This document shows positions 34,088 through 42,212 of a DNA stretch of 64,000 bases, in pieces; the first letter of the stretch is position 1, and each line of letters starts with the position of its first letter. The notes below the pieces were generated by a model, which saw only the letters and a list, made by a program, of their open reading frames with translations, had not been told where the DNA came from and searched no databases. The DNA is from Streptomyces sp. A2-16. GTDB taxonomy: Bacteria; Actinomycetota; Actinomycetes; Streptomycetales; Streptomycetaceae. Position numbers and translations under genes: made by a program. The DNA lies in NCBI RefSeq assembly GCF_018128905.1, contig NZ_CP063808.1, forward strand, positions 62,001 through 126,000. The letters are read 5' to 3'.

Positions 34088-35059
34088 ATGCCTGCAGTGA
34101 CTGTCGACAACCCGCTGACCCTGCCGCGCGTGGCCGCGACGGCGGACGCGGTGGCCCGTCCCGTCCTCGGCGTGACGACCGCGCCGAGTGGCTTCGAGGG
34201 GGAGGGCTTCCCGGTGCGCAGGGCGTTCGCCGGGATCCACTACCGACACCTGGATCCGTTCATCATGATGGACCAGATGGGTGAGGTCGAATACGCGCCC
34301 GGAGAGCCGAAGGGGACCCCGTGGCACCCCCACCGGGGCTTCGAGACCGTCACGTACATCATCGACGGGATCTTCGATCACCAGGACAGCCAGGGCGGTG
34401 GTGGCACCATCACCAATGGCGACACCCAGTGGATGACGGCCGGTTCGGGTCTTCTCCACATCGAGGCGCCGCCGGAGGCGCTCGTCATGTCCGGTGGTCT
34501 CTTCCACGGCCTCCAGCTGTGGGTGAACCTGCCGGCCAAGGACAAGATGATGGCACCGCGGTACCAGGACATCAGGGGCGGCAACGTGCAGTTGCTGACG
34601 ACCCCCGACGGTGGCGCGCTGCTCCGTGTGATCGCCGGTGAGCTGGACGGTCACCAGGGTCCCGGTGTCACCCACACCCCGATCACGATGATCCACGCGA
34701 CGCTGGCGCCGGGTGCCGAGCTCACGCTGCCCTGGCGTGAGGACTTCAACGGTCTGGCGTACGTACTGGCGGGGCGCGGTTCGGTGGGCGCGGAGCGCCG
34801 TCCGATCCACCTGGGCCAGACGGCCGTCTTCGGAGCCGGCGGCTCGCTGACCGTCCGCGCGGACGAGAAGCAGGACTCGAACACGCCGGACATGGAGGTC
34901 GTGCTGCTCGGCGGACAGCCGATCCGTGAACCGATGGCCCACTACGGCCCGTTCGTCATGAACACCCGTGAGGAACTGCAGCAGGCCTTCGACGACTTCC
35001 AGAAGGGACGGCTGGGGACGGTGCCGGCCGTGCACGGAATGACCGAGGGCGGGCTGTAG
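34088..35059 (+). CDS. Pirin-family cupin protein
   Basis: A 323-residue bicupin of full pirin length. The N-terminal cupin holds the metal site: HPHRGFETVTYIIDG with its histidines, and the conserved MTAGSGLLHIEAP. Pirins bind iron; some act as quercetinases or as redox modulators of metabolic enzymes. The start has an ideal AAGGAGG 7 nt upstream. Just before it lies an imperfect palindrome GTTCAATGCTCAAC (34047-34060), which could be a MarR-type operator. Monocistronic. Confidence 0.92.
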   Translation: MPAVTVDNPLTLPRVAATADAVARPVLGVTTAPSGFEGEGFPVRRAFAGIHYRHLDPFIMMDQMGEVEYAPGEPKGTPWHPHRGFETVTYIIDGIFDHQDSQGGGGTITNGDTQWMTAGSGLLHIEAPPEALVMSGGLFHGLQLWVNLPAKDKMMAPRYQDIRGGNVQLLTTPDGGALLRVIAGELDGHQGPGVTHTPITMIHATLAPGAELTLPWREDFNGLAYVLAGRGSVGAERRPIHLGQTAVFGAGGSLTVRADEKQDSNTPDMEVVLLGGQPIREPMAHYGPFVMNTREELQQAFDDFQKGRLGTVPAVHGMTEGGL

Positions 35060-35070
35060 GTCCACCGGAA

Positions 35071-35121
35071 ACGGAGAAGCCCGACGGAGAAGCCCGACGG
35101 AGAAGCCTGACGGAGAAGCCC
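35071..35121. repeat. 13-bp tandem repeat between pirin and membrane-protein genes
   Basis: Four copies of ACGGAGAAGCCCG-like units. Each GGAGAAGCCC is complementary to GGGCTTCTCC at 35150-35159, inside the end of the next gene, so several alternative hairpins are possible. Confidence 0.8.
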
Positions 35122-35134
35122 TGTCCCCCTGGCG

Positions 35135-35872
35135 TCAGGCCGCGCCTTCGGGCTTCTCCCAGGTGGTGACGTCCATGGTGACGGACGACAGGCCGCCGGC
35201 GTAGTTCACGTCGTCCGCCTGCCAGCCGAGGACGGTGATGGCCGCGACCCGGTTCTCGTCGGTGAGCACGCACGCCGTGAGTCCCCGGCGGATGTTCTTC
35301 TGGTCGATGGCGAACCCGAACTCGGTGGCTGCGGCGCAGCTCTCGGCGGTCGCGGGGCCGTCGACGGTGGCGAGGTCGCCGTTCTCGCCCACGATGGCGT
35401 AGCCGTCGTGGGCGTTCGCCGGCAGGGAGAAGATGATGTCGGCCGAGCCGTTCACGAAGTCCAGGTCCACGTTGGATCCGGAGCGCAGGACGACCTTGCG
35501 GTGCTCCCGTACCGCCGCCGGCTCCGCGCCGGCCGCCTGAGTGACACCTGGCGTCGGGGACGTGGGCGGACCGGACTTCGCCGGCCCGGCGGCGCCGGCC
35601 CCGCCCGAGGTCGCGCTCGTGCTCGCGCTCGTGTTCGGTGTCGCGCTCGCACCGCTCGGGTTGCCCTGGCCCTGACCGGTCAGCGTCAGGTAGGCCGCGC
35701 CGCCGGCCACGGCCAGCGCAGCGAGGGCCATCAGGGCCTTGGTGGAGCCCTTGAACGAGAATCCGCCGGTCCCCAGCGTGATGTGGTTGGAGGGATCGCG
35801 TTGGGCGCCTTCGTACGACAGCGAGAACGAGGACCCCTTGCCGCGGTCCTTCGGGGATGCGGGCTTGCCCAT
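35135..35872 (-). CDS. Single-pass membrane protein with exported C-terminal domain
   Basis: A 245-residue protein not assigned to a family. A ~45-residue cytoplasmic N-terminus leads to one transmembrane helix (ALMALAALAVAGGAAYLTL, ~47-65). A Ser/Thr/Ala/Gly-rich stalk follows (~66-120). A compact beta-rich external domain (VREHRKVVLRSGSNVDLDF to SVTMDVTTWEKP) contains two Cys that may form a disulphide. This looks like a cell-surface protein of unknown function. It lies in the same direction as and 141 bp downstream of the SpoIIE-type phosphatase gene. Confidence 0.7.
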   Translation of the reverse strand: MGKPASPKDRGKGSSFSLSYEGAQRDPSNHITLGTGGFSFKGSTKALMALAALAVAGGAAYLTLTGQGQGNPSGASATPNTSASTSATSGGAGAAGPAKSGPPTSPTPGVTQAAGAEPAAVREHRKVVLRSGSNVDLDFVNGSADIIFSLPANAHDGYAIVGENGDLATVDGPATAESCAAATEFGFAIDQKNIRRGLTACVLTDENRVAAITVLGWQADDVNYAGGLSSVTMDVTTWEKPEGAA

Positions 35873-36013
35873 GCGACTTCCTTGCGTGCGGTCGGATCAC
35901 GGCCAGGGCACACATCGTGCAGGCGGTGCGGCAGCCGTCGCCGCCAGTCACCCAGTGCGCACTCGAAAGGGTGACGGCGTGGCGCTTGGTTGACGCCTGC
36001 TCCCTGTCCCGTC

Positions 36014-38170
36014 CTAGGCGGAGACCTCGCCGGAGGGCTCGTGGAGTTCGAACCAGGTGCTCTTGCCCTCGCCGCGAGGGTCCACGCCCCACGCGTCCGC
36101 CAGGAGTTCGATCAGCATCAGGCCGCGGCCCGAGGAGGCCAGTTCGCCGGGCCGGCGCTTGTGCGGGAGGTCGTCGCTGGTGTCGGTGACCTCGATCCGC
36201 ATCCGGCGCCCGCCCGCCTCGCCCCGGATCTCCGCGAGGAGCAGCGCGTCCGCGTCGGTGTGGACCAGGACGTTGGTCAGCATCTCGGAGAGCAGCAGGA
36301 CCGCCGAGTCGACCTGGTCGGCGGAGGGCCAGTCGTGCAGCAGCTCGCGCAGCTGCTGGCGGGCCACCCCGATGCGTTCCGGTTCCGCCTGGGCCACCGA
36401 GAGCATCGTGCGGCGGACGGCCGGCCTGTCGGCGGCGGGATCCGTGCCGGTCTCTCTCTGCCGGTGCAGCAGCAGGACCGCGATGTCGTCCTCGCGACGA
36501 TCGGCGAACGGGCCGGTGGTGTGGTGGGAGGAGGGGCCGTGGACGGCCTGGACCAGGGCGTCGGCGAGTTCCTCCAGGCCGTCGTCGTGGGTCTCCAGGA
36601 TCGTGCGGATGCGCTTCCAGCCGGTCTCGAAGTCATGGCCGCCGGTCTCGATCAGCCCGTCCGTGCACAGCATCAGTGTCTCGCCGGGCTGCAGGACTAT
36701 TCGGGTCGTGGGGTAGTCCGCGTCCGGATCGATGCCCAGCGGGAGGCCGCCGTTGGTGCGTCGGGCCAGCACCGTGCCGTCGGTCAGGCGGATCGCCGGT
36801 TCGGGATGGCCGGCCCGGGCCACGTCCAGGACGCCGGTCGCCGGATCGACCTCGATGTACAGGCAGGTCGCGAAGCGGGTGTCGGTGGGGTCGCCGTCCT
36901 CGACGGAGCCGTACGTCATGCCGTTGAGGAAGCGTGAGGCGCGGGAGAGGACCGCGTCGGGGCGGTGGCCCTCGGCGGCGTAGGCGCGCAGGGCGATGCG
37001 GAGCTGGCCCATCAGGCCCGCCGCCCGCACGTCGTGGCCCTGGACGTCCCCGATGACCAGGGCGAAGCGGCCTGTCCCCGACTGCGTCCGGGAGCTGCCG
37101 CCGGGCAGCGGGATCATGTCGTACCAGTCGCCGCCGACCTGGAGGCCGCCGCCGGTGGGGACGTAGCGGGCGGCGACGGTCATGCCCGGTATCTCGGGGC
37201 CGAGGGTGGGCAGCATCGAGCGCTGGAGGCCGTCGGTGAGCTCGCGTTCCGATTCGGCGAGGCCCGCGCGGGACAGGGCCTGGGCCAGCATCCGGGCGAC
37301 CGTGGTGAGGACGGAGCGCTCGTCCGGTGTGAAGGCGACCGGGTAGGCGAAGCCCGCCATCCACGCGCCCATGGTCCGGCCGGCCACGGTGAGCGGCAGG
37401 AACGCCCAGGACTGGCGCTCGAAGTGCTGGGCGAGCGGCCAGGTGGCCGGATAGCGGGAACGGTAGGCCTCGGGGCTGGAGAGATAGACGGCACGGCCGG
37501 TGCGCACCACCTCGGCGGCCGGATAGTCGGTCTCCAGGGACATGTGGGAGAAGGGACTCTCGTCACCGGGCTGCTGGCCGTGGTGGCCGATGATCGTCAG
37601 ACGGTCGCCCTCGACACCGAAGACGGCCAGGCCGTCGGGGCTGAAGCCCGGCATCGACAGGCCCGCGGCGACCCGCAGGACCTCGGCGGTCGAGCGGGCC
37701 TCGGCCAGGGCGCGGCCCGCGTCCAGCAGGAAGGCCTCGCGGGAGCGCCGCCAGTCACCGGTGACCGCGGTGCGTCCGGCGGGGGTGCCGGGGGTCGGCT
37801 CGGTGACCTCCTGAAGGGTGCCGATCAGCCGGAACGACTTCTTCTGGGCGTCGTACGACGGCTTGGAGCGGCTGCGCACGGTACGGATCACCAGGCCCCG
37901 CTCGTCCATGACCCTGATCCGGACCTCGGCGAGCGTGTCCTCGGCGACCGCGAGCCCGACCACGCTGATGATCTCGTTCCAGTCGACCGGGTGCAGCCGG
38001 GCCCTGGCCTGGGCCTCCGTGAGGGTGGCCCCCCCGGCGGGCAGCCCGAGCAGCCGAGCGGCCTCCGCGTCGACCGTGACCAGCTCGGTGGCGGTGTCCC
38101 AGTGCCACAGGCCGGTCGCGAGGGCGGTGAGGACGTCCCCCACGGCGGGCAGGGGCTCACCAGTGCGCAT
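36014..38170 (-). CDS. PAS-GAF-SpoIIE phosphatase with C-terminal HATPase domain
   Basis: A 718-residue signalling protein. A PAS domain is at ~10-120 (GLWHWDTATELVTVDAEAA). A GAF domain is at ~145-300. The PP2C/SpoIIE phosphatase is at ~320-540 (VGGDWYDMIPLPGG, VIGDVQGHDVRAAGLMGQLR, AGHPEPAIRL, CTDGLIE, DDIAVLLL), with its metal-binding aspartates. An anti-sigma-factor-type HATPase (RsbW-like) is at ~590-715 (LLLSEMLTNVLVHTDADALLL with the N-box Asn; SGRGLMLIELLADAWGV). It combines both halves of a partner-switching module: it can dephosphorylate an anti-anti-sigma factor and possibly phosphorylate one. The input ligand is unknown. Confidence 0.92.
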   Translation of the reverse strand: MRTGEPLPAVGDVLTALATGLWHWDTATELVTVDAEAARLLGLPAGGATLTEAQARARLHPVDWNEIISVVGLAVAEDTLAEVRIRVMDERGLVIRTVRSRSKPSYDAQKKSFRLIGTLQEVTEPTPGTPAGRTAVTGDWRRSREAFLLDAGRALAEARSTAEVLRVAAGLSMPGFSPDGLAVFGVEGDRLTIIGHHGQQPGDESPFSHMSLETDYPAAEVVRTGRAVYLSSPEAYRSRYPATWPLAQHFERQSWAFLPLTVAGRTMGAWMAGFAYPVAFTPDERSVLTTVARMLAQALSRAGLAESERELTDGLQRSMLPTLGPEIPGMTVAARYVPTGGGLQVGGDWYDMIPLPGGSSRTQSGTGRFALVIGDVQGHDVRAAGLMGQLRIALRAYAAEGHRPDAVLSRASRFLNGMTYGSVEDGDPTDTRFATCLYIEVDPATGVLDVARAGHPEPAIRLTDGTVLARRTNGGLPLGIDPDADYPTTRIVLQPGETLMLCTDGLIETGGHDFETGWKRIRTILETHDDGLEELADALVQAVHGPSSHHTTGPFADRREDDIAVLLLHRQRETGTDPAADRPAVRRTMLSVAQAEPERIGVARQQLRELLHDWPSADQVDSAVLLLSEMLTNVLVHTDADALLLAEIRGEAGGRRMRIEVTDTSDDLPHKRRPGELASSGRGLMLIELLADAWGVDPRGEGKSTWFELHEPSGEVSA

Positions 38171-38253
38171 TGCCCCACTTTAAGAACAGGAGATCCGAGA
38201 GTGCCACTGTTGGCCGAGTCGTAATGGTGGGGAGGCGATCTCGGGGGCCCCGG

Positions 38254-38281
38254 TAGGCTGGGGCTCAGTTTCACGTGAAAC
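38254..38281 (+). promoter_or_regulatory. Probable aspS -10 region overlapping parS
   Basis: TAGGCT (38254-38259) is a good -10 hexamer. A transcript would start at about 38266, immediately before the parS palindrome, which would then lie in the 5' leader of aspS. No clear -35. Confidence 0.4.
38268..38281. other. parS: parS chromosome-partition site (ParB binding)
   Basis: GTTTCACGTGAAAC, identical to the site at 4111-4124. It sits in the divergent gap between the SpoIIE-type phosphatase gene and aspS, 33 nt before the aspS start. Confidence 0.95.
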
Positions 38282-38314
38282 ACACCCCGATCCGCGAAGG
38301 CTGGATGAACGACG

Positions 38315-40078
38315 ATGCATCGGTACAGGTCCCACACCTGCGGCGAGCTCCGCTCCTCTGACGTCGGTACCGACGTCCGACTGAGTGGCTGGCTGCACAA
38401 TCGGCGCGACCTGGGCGGCATCCTCTTCATCGATCTGCGCGACCACTACGGCATCACGCAGCTGGTCGCCCGTCCCGGCACGCCCTCCTACGAGGCCCTC
38501 GACAAGCTGACCAAGGAGTCCACGGTCCGCGTCGACGGCAAGGTCGTCTCCCGCGGCACCGAGAACGTCAACCCGGATCTGCCGACCGGTGAGGTCGAGG
38601 TCGAGGTCGGCGAGGTCGAGCTGCTCGGCGCGGCCGCCCCGCTGCCGTTCACGATCAACACCGAGGACGGGGTCAACGAGGAGCGGCGCCTGGAGTACCG
38701 CTTCCTCGACCTGCGCCGCGAGCGCATGCACAAGAACATCATGCTGCGGTCGTCGGTGATCGCCTCGATCCGCTCGAAGATGGTCGCCCTCGGCTTCAAC
38801 GAGATGGCCACGCCGATCCTGTCGGCGACCTCCCCCGAGGGCGCCCGTGACTTCGTGGTCCCCTCGCGGCTGAACCCCGGCAAGTTCTACGCCCTCCCGC
38901 AGGCGCCGCAGCAGTTCAAGCAGCTGCTGATGATCTCCGGCTTCGACCGGTACTTCCAGATCGCGCCCTGCTTCCGTGACGAGGACGCGCGCGCGGACCG
39001 CTCGCCGGGCGAGTTCTACCAGCTCGACGTCGAGATGAGCTTCGTCGAGCAGGAGGACGTCTTCCAGCCGATCGAGCAGCTCATGACCGAGCTGTTCGAG
39101 GAGTTCGGCAACGGCCGTCACGTCACCTCGCCGTTCCCGCGGATCCCGTTCCGCGAGGCGATGCTGAAGTACGGCTCCGACAAGCCGGACCTGCGCGCTC
39201 AGCTGGAGCTCGTCGACATCACCGACGTCTTCGAGGGCTCGGAGTTCAAGGCCTTCGCCGGCAAGCACGTGCGGGCGCTCGCGGTCCCGGACGTCTCCGC
39301 ACAGCCGCGTAAGTTCTTCGACCAGCTCGGCGACTTCGCCGTCTCCCAGGGCGCCAAGGGCCTGGCCTGGGTCCGCGTGGCCGAGGACGGTTCGCTGTCC
39401 GGCCCGATCGCGAAGTTCCTCACCGAGGAGAACGTCGCCGAGCTGACCAAGCGCCTGTCGCTGGCCGCCGGTCACGCCGTCTTCTTCGGCGCGGGCGAGT
39501 TCGACGAGGTCTCGAAGATCATGGGCGCGGTGCGAGTCGAGGCCGCGAAGCGTGCCGGGCACTTCGAGGAGGGCGTCTTCCGGTTCTGCTGGATCGTCGA
39601 CTTCCCGATGTACGAGAAGGACGAGGAGACCGGCGCGATCGACTTCTCGCACAACCCGTTCTCCATGCCGCAGGGCGGCCTCGAGGCCCTTCAGACCCAG
39701 GACCCGCTGGACATCCTGGGCTGGCAGTACGACATCGTCTGCAACGGCGTCGAGCTGTCCTCCGGCGCGATCCGGAACCACGAGCCGGAGATCATGCTCA
39801 AGGCGTTCGAGATCGCGGGCTACGACCGCGAGACCGTCGAGGAGAAGTTCGCGGGCATGCTGCGCGCGTTCCGCTTCGGCGCCCCGCCGCACGGCGGCAT
39901 CGCCCCCGGTGTCGACCGGATCGTCATGCTTCTCGCGGACGAGCCCAACATTCGCGAGACCATCTCCTTCCCGCTCAACGGCAACGCCCAGGACCTGATG
40001 ATGGGCGCGCCGACCGAGCTGGAGGAGGCCCGGCTGAGGGAGCTGCACCTGTCGGTGCGCAAGCCGCAGCCGAAGTAG
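38315..40078 (+). CDS. aspS: Aspartyl-tRNA synthetase
   Basis: A 587-residue class II synthetase of bacterial type. The N-terminal OB anticodon-binding domain has [19 protein letters not shown]. The catalytic core has motif 2 [20 protein letters not shown] and motif 3 [13 protein letters not shown]. The ~100-residue GAD insertion lies around 290-410. It charges tRNA-Asp. His in GWLHNRRD is at the position associated with relaxed tRNA recognition in non-discriminating enzymes that also charge tRNA-Asn for the GatCAB amidotransferase; that is an inference from the motif. A perfect palindromic terminator follows. Confidence 0.97.
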   Translation: MHRYRSHTCGELRSSDVGTDVRLSGWLHNRRDLGGILFIDLRDHYGITQLVARPGTPSYEALDKLTKESTVRVDGKVVSRGTENVNPDLPTGEVEVEVGEVELLGAAAPLPFTINTEDGVNEERRLEYRFLDLRRERMHKNIMLRSSVIASIRSKMVALGFNEMATPILSATSPEGARDFVVPSRLNPGKFYALPQAPQQFKQLLMISGFDRYFQIAPCFRDEDARADRSPGEFYQLDVEMSFVEQEDVFQPIEQLMTELFEEFGNGRHVTSPFPRIPFREAMLKYGSDKPDLRAQLELVDITDVFEGSEFKAFAGKHVRALAVPDVSAQPRKFFDQLGDFAVSQGAKGLAWVRVAEDGSLSGPIAKFLTEENVAELTKRLSLAAGHAVFFGAGEFDEVSKIMGAVRVEAAKRAGHFEEGVFRFCWIVDFPMYEKDEETGAIDFSHNPFSMPQGGLEALQTQDPLDILGWQYDIVCNGVELSSGAIRNHEPEIMLKAFEIAGYDRETVEEKFAGMLRAFRFGAPPHGGIAPGVDRIVMLLADEPNIRETISFPLNGNAQDLMMGAPTELEEARLRELHLSVRKPQPK

Positions 40079-40094
40079 GGCTCTGCAGCAACAG

Positions 40095-40135
40095 GTGGCT
40101 CGGAACCGACGTCGGTTCCGAGCCACTTCGCTTTT
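40095..40135 (+). terminator. Palindromic terminator after aspS
   Basis: A perfect 32-bp palindrome (arms 40095-40110 and 40111-40126) with GTCGGT/ACCGAC at the tip, followed by TTCGCTTTT. A classic intrinsic terminator. Confidence 0.93.
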
Positions 40136-40174
40136 CACAGCTCTTTCCGATGTTCCTGCCAGGAATGCGGGTCC

Positions 40175-40180
40175 TACGGT
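40175..40180 (+). promoter_or_regulatory. -10 box of a probable (near-)leaderless promoter
   Basis: TACGGT lies 8 nt before the ATG of the first tandem dioxygenase gene. The second paralogue has TACCTT at the same 8-nt distance (41155-41160). Confidence 0.45.
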
Positions 40181-40188
40181 CCTTGGAC

Positions 40189-41085
40189 ATGACGGACACT
40201 CAAGAGACCGACAGCACAGGGAAGTTGACGCGCCGCAAGGTCGTCGCGGTGGGGGCCGGCACGGTCGCGGTGGTGGGCCTGGGCGCCGCCGGTGCGGTGA
40301 ACGCCTCCGCGAAGGACAAGGGCACGCAGAGCGAGGCCGAGGCTTGCTACCGGCTCACCTCGGAGACCACCGAGGGGCCGTACTACATCGACGCCGACAA
40401 GATCCGCCGGGAAGTCACCGAGGACAGGGAAGGGATCCCGCTCCTCCTCGACATCAGGGTGATCGACTCCGAGACGTGCAGACCGATCCGGAACGCTGCC
40501 GTGGACATCTGGCACTGCGACGCCGTGGGCGTCTACTCCGGGTACGAGGACATGGGCAGCGGTGGCGGAGGTGGCGGAGGTGGCGGACCGGCGCCCACGG
40601 ACGCACCCACGGGCACCCCCACCGCCGCACCGACCGACCTCCCCACCGGCCCTCCCCCGGGCGGCGGCCACCAGGAGCCCACCGACGACACCCGCTATCT
40701 GCGCGGCACCTGGCGCACCGACCGGCACGGCCGTGTCGGTTTCCGGACCGTCTTCCCGGGCTGGTACCGGGGCCGTACCGTCCACATCCACACGAAGGTG
40801 CATGTGGACGGTGAGTGGACGGACGCAGGCTACGAGGGCGGGCACACCTGCCACACCGGCCAGTTCTTCTTCGACGAGGAGTCCGTCCTGGCCTCGGCGG
40901 AGCTGGAGCCGTACGTGTCCAACACCGCCGAGCGCACCACGCTCGACGAGGACACGATCTACGACGGCAGCGGTGTCACGGGCGGTCTGCTCCAGCTGAG
41001 GTACCGCGACGACGACATCGGGAAGGGCGTCCACGCGTCGATCACGGTCGGTGTGGACCCGGAGGCCACGAACGACGGTTCGTAG
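40189..41085 (+). CDS. Tat-exported intradiol ring-cleavage dioxygenase, copy 1
   Basis: A 298-residue protein. A twin-arginine signal TRRKVVAVGAG plus hydrophobic stretch predicts folded export. The dioxygenase domain begins CYRLTSETTEGPYYIDAD. Fe(III) ligands are Tyr in VDIWHCDAVGVYSGY, and Tyr with the HxH pair in FPGWYRGRTVHIH. An insert of Gly followed by Pro/Thr repeats (GGGGG, then APTDAPTGTPTAAPTDLP) sits next to the active-site loop at ~125-165. It probably cleaves catechols from plant aromatics outside the cell. It is tandem with copy 2, sharing long identical DNA blocks. Confidence 0.9.
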   Translation: MTDTQETDSTGKLTRRKVVAVGAGTVAVVGLGAAGAVNASAKDKGTQSEAEACYRLTSETTEGPYYIDADKIRREVTEDREGIPLLLDIRVIDSETCRPIRNAAVDIWHCDAVGVYSGYEDMGSGGGGGGGGGPAPTDAPTGTPTAAPTDLPTGPPPGGGHQEPTDDTRYLRGTWRTDRHGRVGFRTVFPGWYRGRTVHIHTKVHVDGEWTDAGYEGGHTCHTGQFFFDEESVLASAELEPYVSNTAERTTLDEDTIYDGSGVTGGLLQLRYRDDDIGKGVHASITVGVDPEATNDGS

Positions 41086-41154
41086 GGATTCCCTGTCCGA
41101 AGGCGACCACAGCAAGCCACAGTCCTCTCCCACGCTGAGGACAGGCTTCTTACC

Positions 41155-41160
41155 TACCTT
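41155..41160 (+). promoter_or_regulatory. -10 box of a probable (near-)leaderless promoter
   Basis: TACCTT lies 8 nt before the ATG of the second tandem dioxygenase gene, mirroring the arrangement at the first. Confidence 0.45.
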
Positions 41161-41168
41161 CGCTGTCC

Positions 41169-42128
41169 ATGACGGGAAACCAGCCGGAACAGCAGCAGAC
41201 GGACAACGGGCCGAAACACAAGAAGGACCTGACGCGGCGCAAGGTCGTCGTGGCCGGAGCAGGTGCGGCCGTGGCGGTGGGGGCGGCGGGCACCCTCGCC
41301 GCGTCGGGTGCCTTCGCCGGCGAGAAGAGCACGGCCGCCTCGGCGAGCAGCACCTCCACCGCCGGCGAGGCCTGCTACAAGCTCACCTCGGAGACCACCG
41401 AGGGGCCGTACTACATCGACGCCGACAAGATCCGCCGGGACATCACCGAGGACAAGGAGGGCATCCCGCTCACCCTCAGCCTCAAGGTGATCGACTCCGA
41501 GACCTGCAAGCCGATCGCCAACGCCGCCGTCGACATCTGGCACTGCGACGCGCTCGGGATCTACTCGGGCTACGAGAGCCTGTCGACGGGAGGTGGCGGC
41601 GCCCCGACCGACGCGCCGACCGACGCCCCCTCGGGCACCCCGAGCGGCACGCCCACCGGAGAGCCGCCGTCCGGGGCACCCTCCGGAGGCACCGGTGGCG
41701 GCGTCCACCAGGACCCCACCGACGACGAGCGCTATCTGCGCGGCACCTGGAGGACCGACAAGCACGGCCAGGTCACCTTCAGGACGATCTTCCCGGGCTG
41801 GTACCGGGGCCGCACCGTCCACATCCACACCAAGGTGCACGTGGACGGTGAGTGGACCGACGCCGGCTACGAGGGCGGGCACACCTGCCACACCGGCCAG
41901 TTCTTCTTCGACGAGGAGTCCGTCCTGGCCTCCGCCGAGGTCGAGCCGTACTCCACCAGCACCACCGAGCGCACCACGCTCACCGAGGACACGATCTACG
42001 ACCAGAGCGGCACCACCGGCGGCCTGCTCAAGCTGAAGTACAACAAGAAGAACATCGCCAAGGGCGTCATCGGCTCGATCACGATGGGCGTGGCCCCGGA
42101 CGCGACGAACGACGGTACGTCGATCTAG
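41169..42128 (+). CDS. Tat-exported intradiol ring-cleavage dioxygenase, copy 2
   Basis: A 319-residue paralogue of the preceding gene with the same parts. The twin-arginine signal is TRRKVVVAGAG, the start of the domain is CYKLTSETTEGPYYIDAD, and the Fe(III) ligands lie in VDIWHCDALGIYSGY and FPGWYRGRTVHIH. Its Pro/Thr/Gly insert is different in sequence (APTDAPTDAPSGTPSGTPTG), so the linker diverges faster than the core. An 84-nt gap to copy 1 holds its own -10-like box, so each may be transcribed separately. A very strong terminator follows. Confidence 0.9.
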   Translation: MTGNQPEQQQTDNGPKHKKDLTRRKVVVAGAGAAVAVGAAGTLAASGAFAGEKSTAASASSTSTAGEACYKLTSETTEGPYYIDADKIRRDITEDKEGIPLTLSLKVIDSETCKPIANAAVDIWHCDALGIYSGYESLSTGGGGAPTDAPTDAPSGTPSGTPTGEPPSGAPSGGTGGGVHQDPTDDERYLRGTWRTDKHGQVTFRTIFPGWYRGRTVHIHTKVHVDGEWTDAGYEGGHTCHTGQFFFDEESVLASAEVEPYSTSTTERTTLTEDTIYDQSGTTGGLLKLKYNKKNIAKGVIGSITMGVAPDATNDGTSI

Positions 42129-42137
42129 ATCCAGCGC

Positions 42138-42188
42138 GGACGACACGGAGGCCCGGGACCGCAACGGTCCCGGGCCTCCGTGTCGTCC
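42138..42188 (+). terminator. Long hairpin terminator after the tandem dioxygenases
   Basis: 24-bp perfect arms (42138-42161 and 42165-42188) with a CAA loop, between convergent genes. It can serve both strands. Confidence 0.93.
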
Positions 42189-42212
42189 GTCCCCTGTCGA
42201 GGACAGGGATGG

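Noticed and set aside
40555..40590. Glycine codon run in the dioxygenase considered as a frameshift
   Set aside because: The frame stays open with conserved motifs on both sides; it is an in-frame linker.
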